A DNA stretch of 64,000 nt from Schistocerca nitens (taxonomy: Eukaryota > Arthropoda > Insecta > Orthoptera > Acrididae): contig NC_064621.1 in NCBI RefSeq assembly GCF_023898315.1, positions 534,957,383 through 535,021,382 of the forward strand. The letters are read 5' to 3'. The notes beneath the pieces are model-generated. The model saw nothing but the letters and a program-made list of their open reading frames with translations. It made no database searches and was not told the DNA's origin. A program made the position numbers and the translations under genes. Below are positions 12,574-22,158 of the stretch, piece after piece; the first letter of the stretch is position 1, and each line of letters starts with the position of its first letter.

Positions 12574-13946
12574 CACTACTGCCCATTAAAATTCCTACAC
12601 CAAGAAGAAATGCAGATGATAAACGGGTATTCATTGGACAAATATATTATACTAGAACTAACATGTGATTACATTTTCACGCAATTTGGGTACACAGATC
12701 CTGAGAAATCAGTACCCAGAACAACCACCTCTGGCCGTAATAACGGCCTTGATATGCCTCGGCATTGAGTCAAACAGAGCTAGGATGGCGTGTACAGGTA
12801 CAGCTGCCCAGGCAGCTTCAACACGATATCCCAGTTCATCAATAGTAGTAACTGGCGTATTGTGACGAACCAGTTGCTCGGCCACCATTGGCCAGACGTT
12901 TTCAATTGGTGAGATCTGGAGAATGTGCTGGCCAGGGCAGCAGTCGAACATTTTCCGTATCCAGAAAGGCCCGTACAGGACCTGCAACATGCGGTCGTGC
13001 ATTATCCTGCTGAAATGTAGGATTCGCAGGGATCGATTGAAGGGTAGAGCCACGGGTCGTAAAATATCTGAAATGTAACGTCCACAGTTCAAAGTGCCAT
13101 CAATGCGAACAAGAGGTGACCGAGACGTGTAACCAATGGCTACCCATACCGTCACGCCGGGTGATACGCCAGTATGGCGATGACGAATACACGCTTCCAA
13201 TGTGCGTTCACCTCGATGTCGCCAAACACGGATGCGACCATCATGATGCGGTAAACAGAACCTGGCTTCGTGCATCCAGGTTCGTCGTTGAGTACACCAT
13301 CGCAGGCGCTCCTGTCTGTGATGCAGCGTCAAGGGTAACCGCAGCCATGGTCTCCAATCTGATAGTCCATGCTGCTGCAAACGTCGAACTGTTCGTGCAG
13401 ATGGTTGTTGTCTTGCAAACGTCCCCATCTGTTGACGAGGGATCGAGATGTGGCTGCACGATACATTACAGCCATGCGGATAAGATGCCTGTCATCTGGA
13501 CTGCTAGTGATACGAGGTCGTTGGGATCCAGCACGGCGTTCCGTATTACCCTCTTGAACCCACCGATTCCATATTCTGCTAACAGTCATTGGATCTTCAC
13601 CAACGCGAGCAGCAATGTCGCGATACGACAAACTGCAATCGCGATAGGCTACAATCCGACCTTTATCGAAGTCGGAAACGTGATGGTACGCATTTCTCCT
13701 CCTTACATGAGGCATCACAACAACATTTCACCAGGTAACGCCGGTCACCTGCTGTTTGTGTATGAGAAATCGGTTGGAATCTTTCCTCATGTCAGCATGT
13801 TGTAGGTGTCGCCACCGGCGCCAACCTTGTGTGAATGCTCTGGAAAGCTGATCATTTGCATATCACAGCATCTTCTTCCTTTCGGTTAAATTTCGCGTCT
13901 GTAGCACGTCATCTTCGTGGTGTAGCAATTTTAATGGCCAGTAGTG
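12574..13946 (-). mobile_element. Tc1-like element, family 1, copy B
   Basis: The left end 'cactactgcccattaaaatt' follows TA at 12572-12573. The right end closes 'aatggccagtagtg' at 13946. Same family as the copies at 1331, 22159 and 44382. Confidence 0.93.
12709..13715 (-). pseudogene. Tc1-like transposase pseudogene (family 1, copy B)
   Basis: N-terminus MPHVRRRNAYHHVSDFDKGR (from 13715), C-terminus ending ARGGCSGY (12709). The first catalytic Asp segment is deleted (MHEARFCLPHHDG instead of a FSDESRFCL context). The QDNARPH region is out of frame. The Glu in ISPIENVWPM remains. At least two frameshifts. Confidence 0.9.
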
Positions 13947-13964
13947 CACTTTTCACAAACAAAT

Positions 13965-14342
13965 ATCATCTAATTCTTTTTTTCGCCTTTTCGGAATTCT
14001 CTACAGGGCTGGTATTGCCATACGGGTTTTGACAATGTCAGTGACAGGTGATGGCTGAATACCCGTCCCTGGCACGAACCTCCGTGCGTCCATCTGCCTG
14101 TACCTAGAGTAAATCTCACGTTCAAATGTGAGAACGTTTTTCTGTTTGCGTAGCGTCTATCATACGCGGGACGTGGTAACTCGCTATTTACTTAGTTGGA
14201 TACGGAAAACCATCTGAAGATCACATCCACGCCTTTCGGTTAACCAGCCCTCGTAGTTAATCAGCGAATCCGATCTGGTCTGGCTCCTCTCCCCGAATCC
14301 CGGAAGTGGAGAGCTTCAAGACGCTCGGCTATCCGGCATGGG
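13965..14342. mobile_element. Unclassified retroinsertion with 15-bp target duplication
   Basis: The perfect 15-bp direct repeat 'ttttcacaaacaaat' occurs at 13950-13964 and again at 14343-14357, bracketing 378 bases. This is the signature of an L1/RTE-type mobilised insertion. I do not recognise the inserted sequence. It has no open frame and is not one of the SINE families listed here. It lies between Tc1-like copy B and a SINE. Confidence 0.6.
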
Positions 14343-14365
14343 TTTTCACAAACAAATCTGAAGGG

Positions 14366-14490
14366 CCGGCCGTTGTGGCCGAGCGGTTCTAGGCGCATTA
14401 GTCCCGAACATCGCTGCTGCTACAGTGGCACGTTCGAATCCTTCCTCGGGCATGGATGTGTGTGATGTCCTTAGGATGGTTAGGTTTAAA
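14366..14490 (+). mobile_element. SINE-A (tRNA-derived), 3'-truncated
   Basis: Starts with 'ggccggccgttgtggccgag', a tRNA-like A-box region ('tggccgagcggt'), followed by a B-box 'cgttcgaatcc'. The shared SINE-A body starts 'ggatgtgtgtgatgtcctta'. The copy stops at the junction with the next SINE. SINE-A is non-autonomous and is presumed to use a LINE's machinery; its RNA would come from the internal Pol III promoter. Confidence 0.88.
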
Positions 14491-14492
14491 AG

Positions 14493-14582
14493 TCGCGCGG
14501 GATTAGCCGAGCGGTCTATGTGCGCTGCAGTCCTCGACTGTGCGGCTGATCCCGGCGGAGGTTCGAGTCCTCCCTCGGGCAT

Positions 14583-14668
<86 letters not shown>

Positions 14669-14760
14669 TTAGGATGATATAGGTTACGTAGTGTGTAAGC
14701 TTAGGGACTGGTGACGTTAGCAGTTAAGTCTCATAAGATTTCACACACATTTGAACATTT
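14493..14760 (+). mobile_element. tRNA-Leu-like-headed SINE with expanded (GT)n
   Basis: The head 'ggattagccgagcggtctat' (A box) and 'ggaggttcgagtcctccct' (B box) resemble a tRNA-Leu/Ser-type gene. The body 'agcttagggactggtgacg' and the tail 'cacacatttgaacattt' parallel the SINE-A tail. Between head and body the element normally carries a short GT run, which here has grown to about 80 bases. Confidence 0.88.
14585..14666. repeat. (GT)n microsatellite inside a SINE
   Basis: About 41 uninterrupted GT units immediately downstream of the SINE B box. Confidence 0.97.
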
Positions 14761-15167
14761 CTGCTATAACTTTCGCAGTATACATTACTTATGTCATAAC
14801 TGCTTCCAACTGCTGGATTCTATTTACATCTAAGACATGTTATAACTTGTGTCATCATTAAAATAATGCGAATTAAAAGCTTACCTGGTTATACGTTTAA
14901 GAGAGATGGTAATGGTCCTAATTTTGTCAACGTAAATAAATAAAATCATCCTGCGAGAGGCATAGAAAGAAAATGCATTTAACAATTATTTAATCGTGCG
15001 AGAAACGTAGGTGCCTTTACACTACTTCGCGACGACGTTTTCTCGAATTTAAACATCTCACGAGATCCTTTCTGGTGCTATGATACGTGTCAATCTATCA
15101 CAAAAAGCATCCACGTAGCTAATTCTGTCTTACAAAAAAAGGTCTATTTAATAATTATGTAAGTTAC
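14761..15167. other. No gene recognised
   Basis: AT-rich, no recognisable feature. Confidence 0.4.
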
Positions 15168-15330
15168 TTCAAATGGTTCAAATGGCTCTGAACACTATGG
15201 GACTCAACATCTTAGGTCATCAGTCCCCTAGAACTTAGTACTTAAACCTAACTAACCTATGGACATCACACACACCCATGCCCGAGGCAGGATTCGAACC
15301 TGCGACCGTAGCAGTCCCGCGGTTCCGGAC
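15168..15330 (-). mobile_element. SINE-A copy, minus orientation
   Basis: Carries the reverse-strand SINE-A body ('ggctctgaacactatggga') and B-box complement ('gattcgaacctgc'). It is flanked by the direct repeat 'tgtaagtta' (15159-15167 and 15331-15339). The head is truncated beyond 'gcggttccggac'. Confidence 0.9.
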
Positions 15331-15598
15331 TGTAAGTTAGTACCCTGTTAGTTAGACTTCAACTATTTCTTTCCAAACGATTTTGCAGGATTTATTCCTG
15401 TTTTTTTTGTTTTTTTAAGTATTCTGTGATTCTTTTTCTAAGATTTTCTTCTGGGGCGGGGAGAGGGGGGGGGGGGGCGCACTTGCATTCCTGGATATGC
15501 CTTTGGCCTTTGACTGGGACCGTTTGGAAGCAACTTTACTAAAACTTCTATCCTTTCCGTATGTGGAACACTGCACGTGTGATGTGATGCATAAAGGT

Positions 15599-15744
15599 TT
15601 TCAGAATTATAGCAAGTGCAACCAGTCGCCTTTTATGACGGTTCAGTTTCTGTTTTATCAAGATCGGTTTCAAATGGCGACTTCGAAATGGCCATGATCG
15701 AACAGTCATAAAAGGCGACTGCTTGCTGTTATTTCTGAAAACTT
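15599..15744. repeat. Palindromic sequence (~48-base arms)
   Basis: 'cagtcgccttttatgac' recurs as the perfect complement 'gtcataaaaggcgactg' (left arm near 15625, right arm near 15706). Weaker similarity extends outward to the 'ttttcagaa' ends. Possibly a small foldback or MITE. Confidence 0.7.
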
Positions 15745-16169
15745 TTCTAACTTTCCTGTTTACGAAACACAAGTCATTAATTAACACGTCCGGTAACGAG
15801 CACGTTACTCCTTAATCTTAACTCCTATTAGCAACAATTTCATTTGCGCTTCCAGAAGGAGCGCGGTGTCGAGACGAGCATACGGTTACAGGCTACCGAA
15901 TGAGAAAATCAAAAAAAAGAAAAAAAAGAAGAGGGAGTGGCGATCCCCTAATATTTGCATTCAGGAATATCTGTTCATCTATGAGGGAGAAGAATTGTCT
16001 AGAAGAGTTGGAGAGTGATGGAGGAAAATAAAGAAAAGCAAGTGAAGACACATTGCATCACAGGTGCTGCTAAAGTGGCAACCATTACGTAATCTAGTTT
16101 ACTACTAGAAACAGAAATCAAAGTTGACCGCCTGCAAAGCAGAAATTAACGTGAACAACTGAGGTGTAT
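15745..16169. other. No gene recognised
   Basis: Nothing supported here. Confidence 0.4.
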
Positions 16170-16372
16170 GCCGGCCGGGGTGACCGAGCGGTTCTAGCGC
16201 TTCACTCTGGAACCGCGCTGCTGCTACGGTCGCAGGTTCGAATCCTGCCTCGGGCATGCATGTGTGTGATGTCCTTAGGTTACGTAGGTTTAAGTAGTTC
16301 TAAGTTCTAGGGGACTGATGACCTAAGAAGTTAAGTCCCATAGTGCTCAGAACCATTTGAACCATTTTTTTT
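16170..16372 (+). mobile_element. SINE-A copy, nearly complete
   Basis: Complete head ('gccggccggggtgaccgagc'), B box 'ggttcgaatcc', body and the tail 'ccatttgaaccattttt'. Flanked by 'aggtgtat' (16162-16169) and 'aggtgtac' (16373-16380), a target duplication with one change. Confidence 0.93.
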
Positions 16373-16432
16373 AGGTGTACGGCTAGTTTGTCGAAAACTG
16401 ACATGGTGAGATTGTGGCAGTGTGAAAATACA

Positions 16433-16647
16433 CGTTAATTCTTGCAATAAAGTTAAAACAGCAACCAGCCACTGTTGATGATTCTCTTTATTAGGGATAA
16501 ACAGCACAGTTACAGGTTTCGAAGGGATAAAGTTCAGTCTCAGAAGGCTGCTCCCATTCGCAACCAATAACGGCTCAGTTTATCCCTCGTAAGTAGCGCT
16601 ATTAATAGCGGTTGGTTGCTGTTTTTATTCTCTTGTAAGAATTAACG
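16433..16647. repeat. Short MITE-like sequence with ~40-base inverted ends
   Basis: The left 'cgttaattcttgcaataaag' and the right end read in complement 'cgttaattcttacaagagaa' continue inward through 'aaaacagcaacca' on both sides. Total 215 bases, no open frame. Confidence 0.65.
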
Positions 16648-17393
16648 TAAATACCGACTCTTGTTGCTCCCTCTGGTTTTGCAGCTTGCAGGCAACACTT
16701 GGCCTTTACTGCACTGACGGAACAAGCAGCAACACAAGGAGCAGCTTACGTACACACGCGGCAGCAGCACAAACGCTGCAACACGACGCGCCACTTCGGC
16801 ACGTACGTGCCTTCGCGTAGCTGCGCCACCGCCGGTATTCGCCCGGTGGCCCAGGTGAGACGCCATAACCTGGTTAGGAGCCGCGCGACAAACTCTGTGC
16901 AAACATACACACAGACACGCGGCCGCATATCACATCATATCACACCTGCCGTGTCGGTACGTCCCACGCCGCCTTCCACTTACACCGCTCGCCTCGCACC
17001 TCTGCACTCCTGTTTCCCTTCCATTCGCGTTCCATTTTTTTTCCCCCTCTCCATAGGTCAAGGGACGTAACAAGAGTCTACTCAGTCTGCGATGGGGTGT
17101 GCTCAAGCGCACCTGGTCAGGAGGGAAAGAGGGGGGAGGGGGGGTAGAGAAACCTAAAGGTCCTTACTGTGGCCCTTTCCAGACTTAACTGAAAAATAAA
17201 CGTTAGCATCTACCTCTACTATAATTTGCAACCCACTTTACGGCGTGTGCCGAAAGATACATAATTGAGGCAACGACATTTTGGTCATACTGGGGTGGTT
17301 ACTAAAGTGCTTAGTTTGAAAACAGTATATTTTCCCCGCATAATCACACATGAAATTATCGATTTGACCATCATCGGCCACCTTCAGATAGTA
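16648..17393. other. No gene recognised; GC-richer patch
   Basis: 16680-17000 is richer in CG than its surroundings and has open frames on both strands, but no domain is recognisable. A poly-purine stretch lies at 17120-17150. Confidence 0.35.
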
Positions 17394-18708
17394 CGAGGTG
17401 CATTCAAGTTCTAAGGCCTCCGATTTTTTTTCTAATTAACTACTCACCCGAAATCGATGAATCTGGCGTTCTTCTCGACGTAATCGCCCTGCAGACGTAC
17501 ACATTTTTCACAACGCTGACGCCATGATTCCATGGCAGCGGCGAAGGCTTCTTTAGGAGTCTGTTTTGACCACTGGAAAATCGCTGAGGCAATAGCAGCA
17601 CGGCTGGTGAATGTGCGGCCACGGAGAGTGTCTTTCATTGTTGGAAAAAGCCAAAAGTCACTAGGAGCCAGGTCAGGTGGGTAGGGAGCATGAGGAATCA
17701 CTTCAAAGTTGGTATCACGAAGAAACTGTTGCGTAACGTTAGCTCGATGTGCGGGTGCGTTGTCTTGGTGAAACAGCACACGCGCAGCCCTTCCCGGACG
17801 TTTGTGTTGCAGTGCAGGAAGGAATTTATTCTTCAAAACATTTACGTAGGATGCACCTGTTACCGTAGTGCCCTTTGGAACGCAATGGGTAAGGATTACA
17901 CCCTCGCTGTCCCAGAACATGGACACCATTTTTTCAGCACTGGCGGTTACCCGAAATTTTTTTGGTGGCGGTGAATCTGTGTGCTTCCATTGAGCTGACT
18001 GGCGCTTTGTTTCTGGATTGAAAAATGGCATCCACGTGTCATCCATTGTCACAACCGACGAAAAGAAAATCCCATTCGTGCCGTCGTTGCGCGTCAACAT
18101 TGCTTGGCAACATGCCACACGGGCAGCCATGTGGTCGTCTGTCAGCATTCGTGGCACCCACCTGGATGACACTTTTCGCATTTTCAGGTCGTCATGCAGT
18201 ATTGTGTGCACAGAACTCACAGAAATGCCAACTCTGGAGGCGATCTGTTCAACAGTCATTCGGCAATCCCCCAAAACAATTCTCTCCACTTCTTCGATCA
18301 TGTCGTCAGACCGGCTTGTGCGAGCCCGAGGTTGTTTCGGTTTGTTGTCACACGATGTTCTGCCTTCATTAAACTGTCGCACCCACGAACGCACTTTCGA
18401 CACATCCATAACTCCATCACCACATGTCTCCTTCAACTGTCGATGAATTTCAATTGGTTTCACACCACGCAAATTCAGAAAACGAATGATTGGACGCTGT
18501 TCAAGTAAGGAAAACGTCGCCATTTTAAGTATTTAAAACAGTTCTCATTCTCGCCGCTGGCGGTAAAATTCCATCTGCCGTACGGTGCTGCCATCTCTGG
18601 GACGTATTGACAATGAACGCGGCCTCATTTTAAAACAATGCGCATGTTTCTATCTCTTTCTAGTCCGGAGAAAAAAATTCGGAGGCATTAGAACTTGAAT
18701 GCACCTCG
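17394..18708 (-). mobile_element. mariner element, structurally complete
   Basis: The left end 'cgaggtgcattcaagttcta' and the right end, read in complement, 'cgaggtgcattcaagttcta' are identical over 20 bases. They stay near-identical over about 40, differing at two or three positions. TA flanks both sides (17392-17393, 18709-18710). At 1.315 kb, with a full-length uninterrupted transposase on the minus strand, all parts needed for autonomy appear present. Confidence 0.95.
17444..18523 (-). CDS. mariner transposase, intact open frame (359 aa)
   Basis: Single uninterrupted frame from ATG at 18523 (MATFSLLEQRP). The N-terminal ~115 residues hold two predicted helix-turn-helix DNA-binding regions. 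The linker motif WVPRML (residues 122-127) stands for the mariner WVPHEL motif. Catalytic residues are Asp161 (VVTMDDTW), Asp254 (LFHQDNAPAH) and Asp289 (YPPDLAPSDFWLFP). By my count 92 and 34 residues lie between them, the classic mariner D,D34D spacing. The usual DE after the first Asp is DD, and YSPDLAP is YPPDLAP. Family role: excises and re-inserts the element at TA sites in the nucleus. No stop or frameshift is seen, unlike every other transposase here. Whether it is expressed is unknown. Confidence 0.93.
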   Translation of the reverse strand: MATFSLLEQRPIIRFLNLRGVKPIEIHRQLKETCGDGVMDVSKVRSWVRQFNEGRTSCDNKPKQPRARTSRSDDMIEEVERIVLGDCRMTVEQIASRVGISVSSVHTILHDDLKMRKVSSRWVPRMLTDDHMAARVACCQAMLTRNDGTNGIFFSSVVTMDDTWMPFFNPETKRQSAQWKHTDSPPPKKFRVTASAEKMVSMFWDSEGVILTHCVPKGTTVTGASYVNVLKNKFLPALQHKRPGRAARVLFHQDNAPAHRANVTQQFLRDTNFEVIPHAPYPPDLAPSDFWLFPTMKDTLRGRTFTSRAAIASAIFQWSKQTPKEAFAAAMESWRQRCEKCVRLQGDYVEKNARFIDFG

Positions 18709-19169
18709 TAAGACGAATGCAGTAACTCACATCAAACACAAAGAAGACTACAACGTCAGTTACTGAAATTGTGTGGGGTCGTGGCGGAAAATAAAGTATT
18801 TTAAAAAGAAACAGGGTACATCAGGTACCACCATCCCCCCCTCCCCATCTCCCCCTCCCCATCTCCCCGCCCCATTTTCTCTGTGTCATTCGTGACTGGA
18901 GCGGTGTGGTGAATTGTCGGTGAACTTCACTATGTTCCAATTTCACTTTTCTTTCGTCGTGGCCATTTCGCGAGACAATTGTAGGATGAAGTAATAATAC
19001 GCTGTCTGGCTCTTCTTGGAAAGTGCGCTCTCGGAATATCAGCAGAAAAACCTATCCGCGATTCACAAGAAAGCGTCTCTTGCAGTGTCTGCCAATGGAG
19101 TTTGGTGAGTATCTCTGTAACTATCTCGCGCGGAAGAAAACCGTCCCGCGACGAAATGCACCGCTCTTC

Positions 19170-19223
<54 letters not shown>

Positions 19224-19440
19224 CTCCCTATTAATCCTACATGTTAAAGGTCACAGGCTAGTCGGTAATATTTCAGAATCGCCCTTGCAAGTGTCTTGTA
19301 GAACACTTTTTTCTTATAACCTTCTCCATTACTTTAGAAGGAGAATTCTGTTTTATTTCAGGTCCAAGGCTGATATACAATACTTCCGGAAACAGCATTT
19401 TCACAGCTACACTTCACTGTATTTGCTTTGTTTATTTATA
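18709..19440. other. No gene recognised; low-complexity patches
   Basis: A C/T-rich stretch lies at 18829-18880 and a (CT)n tract at 19174-19221. Open frames across the CT tract are artefacts. Confidence 0.45.
19174..19221. repeat. (CT)n microsatellite
   Basis: About 24 CT units. Confidence 0.97.
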
Positions 19441-19484
19441 TGATGGGTAGTCAAATGAACACGATACAGATGAAAAAAAGTAAG

Positions 19485-19701
19485 TTCAAATGGTTCAAAT
19501 GGCTCTGAGCACTATGGGACTCAACTGCTGTGGTCATAAGTCCCCTAGAACTTAGAACTACTTAAACCTAACTAACCTAAGGGCAGCACACAACACCCAG
19601 CCATCACGAAACAGAGAAAATCCCTGACCCCGCCGGGAATCGAACCCGGGAACCCGGGCGTGGGAAGCAAGAACGCTACCGCACGACCACGAGATGCGGG
19701 C
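19485..19701 (-). mobile_element. SINE-A variant with tRNA-Gly-like head, minus orientation
   Basis: Shares the SINE-A body and tail, but its head (19620-19701, read in complement 'cgtgcggtagcgttctcgct') resembles a tRNA-Gly with a CCC-type anticodon loop and B box 'gggttcgattcc'. Flanked by 'gaaaaaaagtaag' on the left and a longer A-run ending 'aaaaagtaag' on the right. Confidence 0.9.
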
Positions 19702-20322
19702 AAAAAAAAAAAAAAAGTAAGTAAGCGGTTTATTATTTCAAAAGTAATCGGCGTAACTGATAATACATTTATGCCACTGTGAGACAAGACGCTCAATGCC
19801 TTCACAGGAAAATGTCTGGCGTTGCCTTCGGATCCATGATTGTTTCCAAGCGCGCACCTCTTCTTCAGAAGCAAATCGACGGCCACAGATGTCCTCCTTG
19901 AGGGGTCCTCATATATGGAAATCGCTTCGGGAGAGAGCGGAACTGTATACAGGAGCGAAACATCTGCAGCATAGTCAAAAGAACACGCACACCAGCTCAG
20001 AGAAAGTAACGGTGAGTTTTTTCTTTGATTGTAATGGCCCGCTGCTCACTAACTTCCCGGAACAAGGCGCCACAATGGCATTCTGAAAAACTGAAGCGCG
20101 GCATCTAAATCGAAACGCTGAAGAATGTTGACGGACGGAATCATTCTACTGCAGTACAAACCCCAACGACATGTGACCGAGGTTATTCAGACTATGCCGC
20201 AGAAGTTTCACTGGGGAGAGCTTACAAATCCTCCACACAGTCGTGATTTCTCCCCACGCGATTCACACATTTTTGGTGCCCTGAAGAAAGACATTCGTGA
20301 TTAGCGATTTGCTTGGCTCAGA

Positions 20323-20519
20323 CGGTTCAAATGGCTCTGAGCACTATGGGACTTAACTTCTGAGGTCATCAGTCCCCTAGAACTTAGAACTACTTAAACC
20401 TGACCTAACCTACGGACATCACACACATCCATGGCCGGGGCAGGATTCGAACCTGCGACAGTAGCGGTCGCGCGGTTCCAGACTGTAGCGCCTAGAACCG
20501 CTTGGCCACTCCGGCCGGC
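20323..20519 (-). mobile_element. SINE-A copy in mariner remnant
   Basis: Full-length SINE-A on the minus strand, head ending 'ccggccggc'. The flanks 'cgatttgcttgg' and 'ccatttgcctcgg' are a diverged target duplication within the mariner coding remnant. Confidence 0.92.
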
Positions 20520-20727
20520 TTATCCATTTGCCTCGGACGAAGAAGTGTACGTTTGGGTACAGACATGGCTCCGAAGGCAAACATTTTTTCATGAAGGCAT
20601 TGACCATCTTATCTCACAGGCACATAAATGTATTAACGGTTTAGCAGTTATGGCAATACTTTTGAAACGATATACAGTTTACTTACTTTCTTTCCACCTG
20701 TCTCGTTTTCATTTGACTGCCCCTTTG

Positions 20728-21633
20728 AGAGTACTTCCTGGTCTCAGATCCATTCTTAAGAGCTCATTCTTGTAAGATCCTACCTGGAACCTGTCACCGT
20801 CGCCGGTCACAGAATATTGAATCTACTATCTCAATAACAGCGTATTCCTTCACCAATGTACTGTCGCAGTTCAGCTATTGAGAAGATACTAAGTTTTCCA
20901 TTAATTTCACGATTTGAGTTTAACAAGAACAGCTACTATCGATAACATTTATTATTTATTTTACCGATGTACAACTTAATGTTAAACACAATTAAGATTG
21001 ATCGTAATTGCATGAACTTTAGCACAGGAGAAAAGTAATGATTTCGGTCTAAATTTTTCAGGTGCTGCTTCTCAGAAACTTCCGAATACGTGTGTGACTA
21101 AACCAGTGGGATTCTATCTCTATTCCTAACACTCCAGTGGCTAGTAAGTAGTGAACGTTTGTTACCTCCTTTGAACTCATTGCTGACAGAAGAGTTGAAA
21201 CACAATTTCCCAATTTTTCCAGGTACAATGCCGTATCAACTACAGGCGAGGGCTTTTCTGGAAAGTTTCTACGCCAGGAAATTACCCGCTGCCAATTGGT
21301 TTCTAAGGATACTGTACATTTCCGCCACACAGTCGCCTTGTTGAAGTTTTCAGTTATCTCATATGCATCAGATTCCTTTGGGTTGTAAACAACAGAGCAG
21401 TCGATTTCTTTGAGTTATCGATTCTGTCCACCAGTGCTCTGATGGCCTACCTCAGTAGGTTCAGCTGATTTCGTGGCGGGAAAGGCTGTTGATCAACTGA
21501 GGTCTCCACTTGCTAGCTACTAGAACGTCACATAAAATTGTACGTAACGATCGTCGAAAAGTTAGAATGCTGGGTATTCGGATGTCTAGCAGCCGAAGAA
21601 TCAAGTTTTATGCAGCGCAACGCCAACAATATA
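20728..21633. other. No gene recognised
   Basis: Open frames on both strands without recognisable domains. Confidence 0.4.
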
Positions 21634-22158
21634 AGATCTGATCAAAAAATTCCGAAACTTTGTCCACCATTTTTTTCGAAACTTATCTTTTACTTATCGT
21701 GTATGGTCTCCTTCGAAATAGTCTCCCCCACAACTGATACACAGCTCCCAACGCCGTTTCCACTTCGGGAAACAGTCTTGGTACGCCTCTTGCTAGATCG
21801 CGCGAAGCGCCGTCTGCCAATTTTCTTTGATCTCGTGTATCGTTGAAAATCTTCGTCCGTTCAACGGAGTTTTCAGTTTTGGAAATAAAAAAAAAAAAAG
21901 TAAACAGGGGCCAGTCCTGGGGAGTACGGAGGTTGGGGCACAATAGTGATTTCGTTTTTTGTGCAATAGTCACGCACCAACAGGGATGAATGATAGGGTC
22001 CATTATCGTGATGCAAGAGCCATGAACTGTCTCGCCACATTTCAGGCCGTTTCCTTTTCACATTTTCCCGCGACACGTCCCAATAGTACCATCTATGAAA
22101 AGTTTGTCCCTGTGGCACAATTCATGATGAACTAATCCTTCAAATTCTAAGAAAAGTA

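Larger units (their letters stand above)
19441..20727. mobile_element. Inverted pair of mariner 3' halves sharing TIRs
   Basis: The left end 'gggtagtcaaatgaacacga' is mirrored at the right end (complement 'gggcagtcaaatgaaaacga', ending near 20723). Inward of the left end, the minus strand (19730-19950) encodes a mariner C-terminus (GRRFASEEEVRAWK, SCEGIERLVSQWHKC). Inward of the right end, the plus strand (20150-20660) encodes the same region (HSRDFSPRDSHIFGALKKDI, ASDEEVYVWVQTW, HEGIDHLISQAHKC). So two C-terminal halves face outward, with no N-terminal half. Both arms are interrupted by SINEs. Confidence 0.75.
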
